Source: Nitrospiraceae bacterium (GTDB lineage Bacteria; Nitrospirota; Nitrospiria; Nitrospirales; Nitrospiraceae). From it: a stretch of 6,497 bases of DNA. Below the pieces are notes generated by a model. The model was not told the DNA's origin. It saw nothing but the letters and a program-made list of their open reading frames with translations, and searched no databases. Position 1 is the stretch's first letter. Each line of letters opens with the position of its first letter. The stretch covers positions 1-6,497 of the forward strand of contig SXPO01000027.1 of assembly GCA_005793285.1 (NCBI GenBank), read 5' to 3'. A program made the position numbers and the translations under genes. Below are positions 5,747-6,497 of the stretch, piece after piece.

Positions 5747-6497
5747 TCAGTCGGTGAAGACACGTACGGGGACCTTCCGTCCTTTGATACGGGACCGGCT
5801 GAGCGACTCCAGAATTTTCTTGGCCATCTCGGAGGGAACATCCACAATCGAAAACCGCTCTTCGATTTCAATGGCGCCGATTACGCCGGCGCTGACCTTG
5901 GCTTCATTCGCAATCGCGCCGACCAGGTCGCCAGGCCTGATGCCGGACTCTCGTCCCGCTCCCACATACAAACGCACCATCCCCGGTTCTCCGGCACTCT
6001 GCCCTGTTCTCCCGGCAGATGGCCTCGTCCCTGGCCGCATGATGAGACGTCCTGGACGATCTCCGGACGGATGGCGTCCCGCCTGATAGGGAGCAGAACG
6101 AGGCTGAGGCCGATAGGGCTCAGGAGCACGGCTGAGCGAGCCAGGAATCTCTTGCTCTGATCGGTCGCCTCCTTGCGCGCGATGGATCAATTTCATCGCG
6201 GCTGCCGCCACTTCGATCGGGCTGCCGGCAGCCGCCAGCGCCTCAGCGACGGCCAGAAAAGGTTCTAATTCTCCTGCGTCCATAATCTCCTTGACGGCCG
6301 TCTTCGTCCGTTCCAGCCTGGTGGCGCGAAGATCTGCGACGGTCGGAACCTGCGCAACGGTCACCTTGGATTTCGTATGGATTTCGATGCTCCGCAAAAG
6401 GCGTTGTTCGCGCGGATCGAGGATGGTGATGGCGGCGCCTTCACGACCGGCCCGGCCGGTTCGGCCGATTCGATGCACATAGACCTCGGCGGAAGAG
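5747..6497 (-). CDS. deaD: DEAD-box ATP-dependent RNA helicase, DeaD/CsdA type, 5'-truncated
   Basis: The C-terminal part of a cytoplasmic DEAD-box RNA helicase; its start lies beyond the right edge. The open frame enters as SSAEVYVHRIGRTGRAGREG, in which HRIGRTGRAG is helicase motif VI, so the RecA-like core is almost wholly outside the window. Next comes a charged helical segment of about 90 residues (TVADLRATRLERTK, IMDAGELEPFLAVAEALAAA) like the dimerisation region of DeaD. A Pro/Arg/Gly-rich linker follows, then a DbpA/CsdA RNA-binding domain (MVRLYVGAGRESGIRPGDLV, GAIANEAKVSAGVIGAIEI) that runs to the TGA at 5747-5749. The protein ends at the RNA-binding domain without the basic tail of E. 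coli CsdA. The segment before the RNA-binding domain favours DeaD over the shorter DbpA, but the symbol is less certain than the family. Such helicases remodel rRNA and structured mRNA, often in the cold. It converges on the P450 gene. Confidence 0.92.
   Translation of the reverse strand, partial: SSAEVYVHRIGRTGRAGREGAAITILDPREQRLLRSIEIHTKSKVTVAQVPTVADLRATRLERTKTAVKEIMDAGELEPFLAVAEALAAAGSPIEVAAAAMKLIHRAQGGDRSEQEIPGSLSRAPEPYRPQPRSAPYQAGRHPSGDRPGRLIMRPGTRPSAGRTGQSAGEPGMVRLYVGAGRESGIRPGDLVGAIANEAKVSAGVIGAIEIEERFSIVDVPSEMAKKILESLSRSRIKGRKVPVRVFTD

Overview
The window looks like ordinary chromosomal DNA of a Gram-negative-type bacterium: moderately high G+C, dense genes, short intergenic gaps, Shine-Dalgarno-led starts. 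The gene mix (an ALDH7 dehydrogenase with a small VOC/DUF1338-like protein, RF3, a stand-alone cytochrome P450, a DeaD-type helicase) would suit a Nitrospira-like (Nitrospirota) genome. That placement is tentative; no ribosomal or other lineage marker is present. I see no mobile element, CRISPR array, tRNA or rRNA.

Layout. (1) Positions 1-1337, plus strand: the C-terminal 213 residues of an ALDH7 aldehyde dehydrogenase, beginning just before its catalytic cysteine, then a 93-base gap and a 199-residue VOC-fold protein with a 2-oxoadipate dioxygenase-like metal-site pattern. The gap holds a possible 18-codon ORF framed by a perfect 10-base inverted repeat. (2) Positions 4100 down to 1362, minus strand: a probable three-gene operon with gaps of 40 and 35 bases, made of a small three-helix membrane protein, peptide chain release factor 3 (prfC) and an exported protein of unknown function. 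(3) Positions 4101-4256: a divergent control region. (4) Positions 4257-5672, plus strand: a soluble bacterial cytochrome P450. (5) Positions 6497 down to 5747, minus strand: the C-terminal part of a DeaD/CsdA-type RNA helicase, cut by the window edge.

Functional reading. The first pair suggests lysine catabolism through 2-aminoadipate: the ALDH7 enzyme would oxidise 2-aminoadipate semialdehyde (or its cyclic form, piperideine-6-carboxylate), and the VOC protein could act on 2-oxoadipate after transamination. The second step is inferred from residue pattern and gene neighbourhood only. RF3 and the helicase are housekeeping RNA/translation factors. The P450 has no redox partner gene in view. 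No gap exceeds 300 bases. The two convergent junctions (1338-1361 and 5673-5746) carry no convincing intrinsic terminator.

I found no clearly new multi-gene system. The items most worth following are the ALDH7/compact VOC pair, the inverted repeat around a mini-ORF between them, and the unassigned exported protein linked to prfC.
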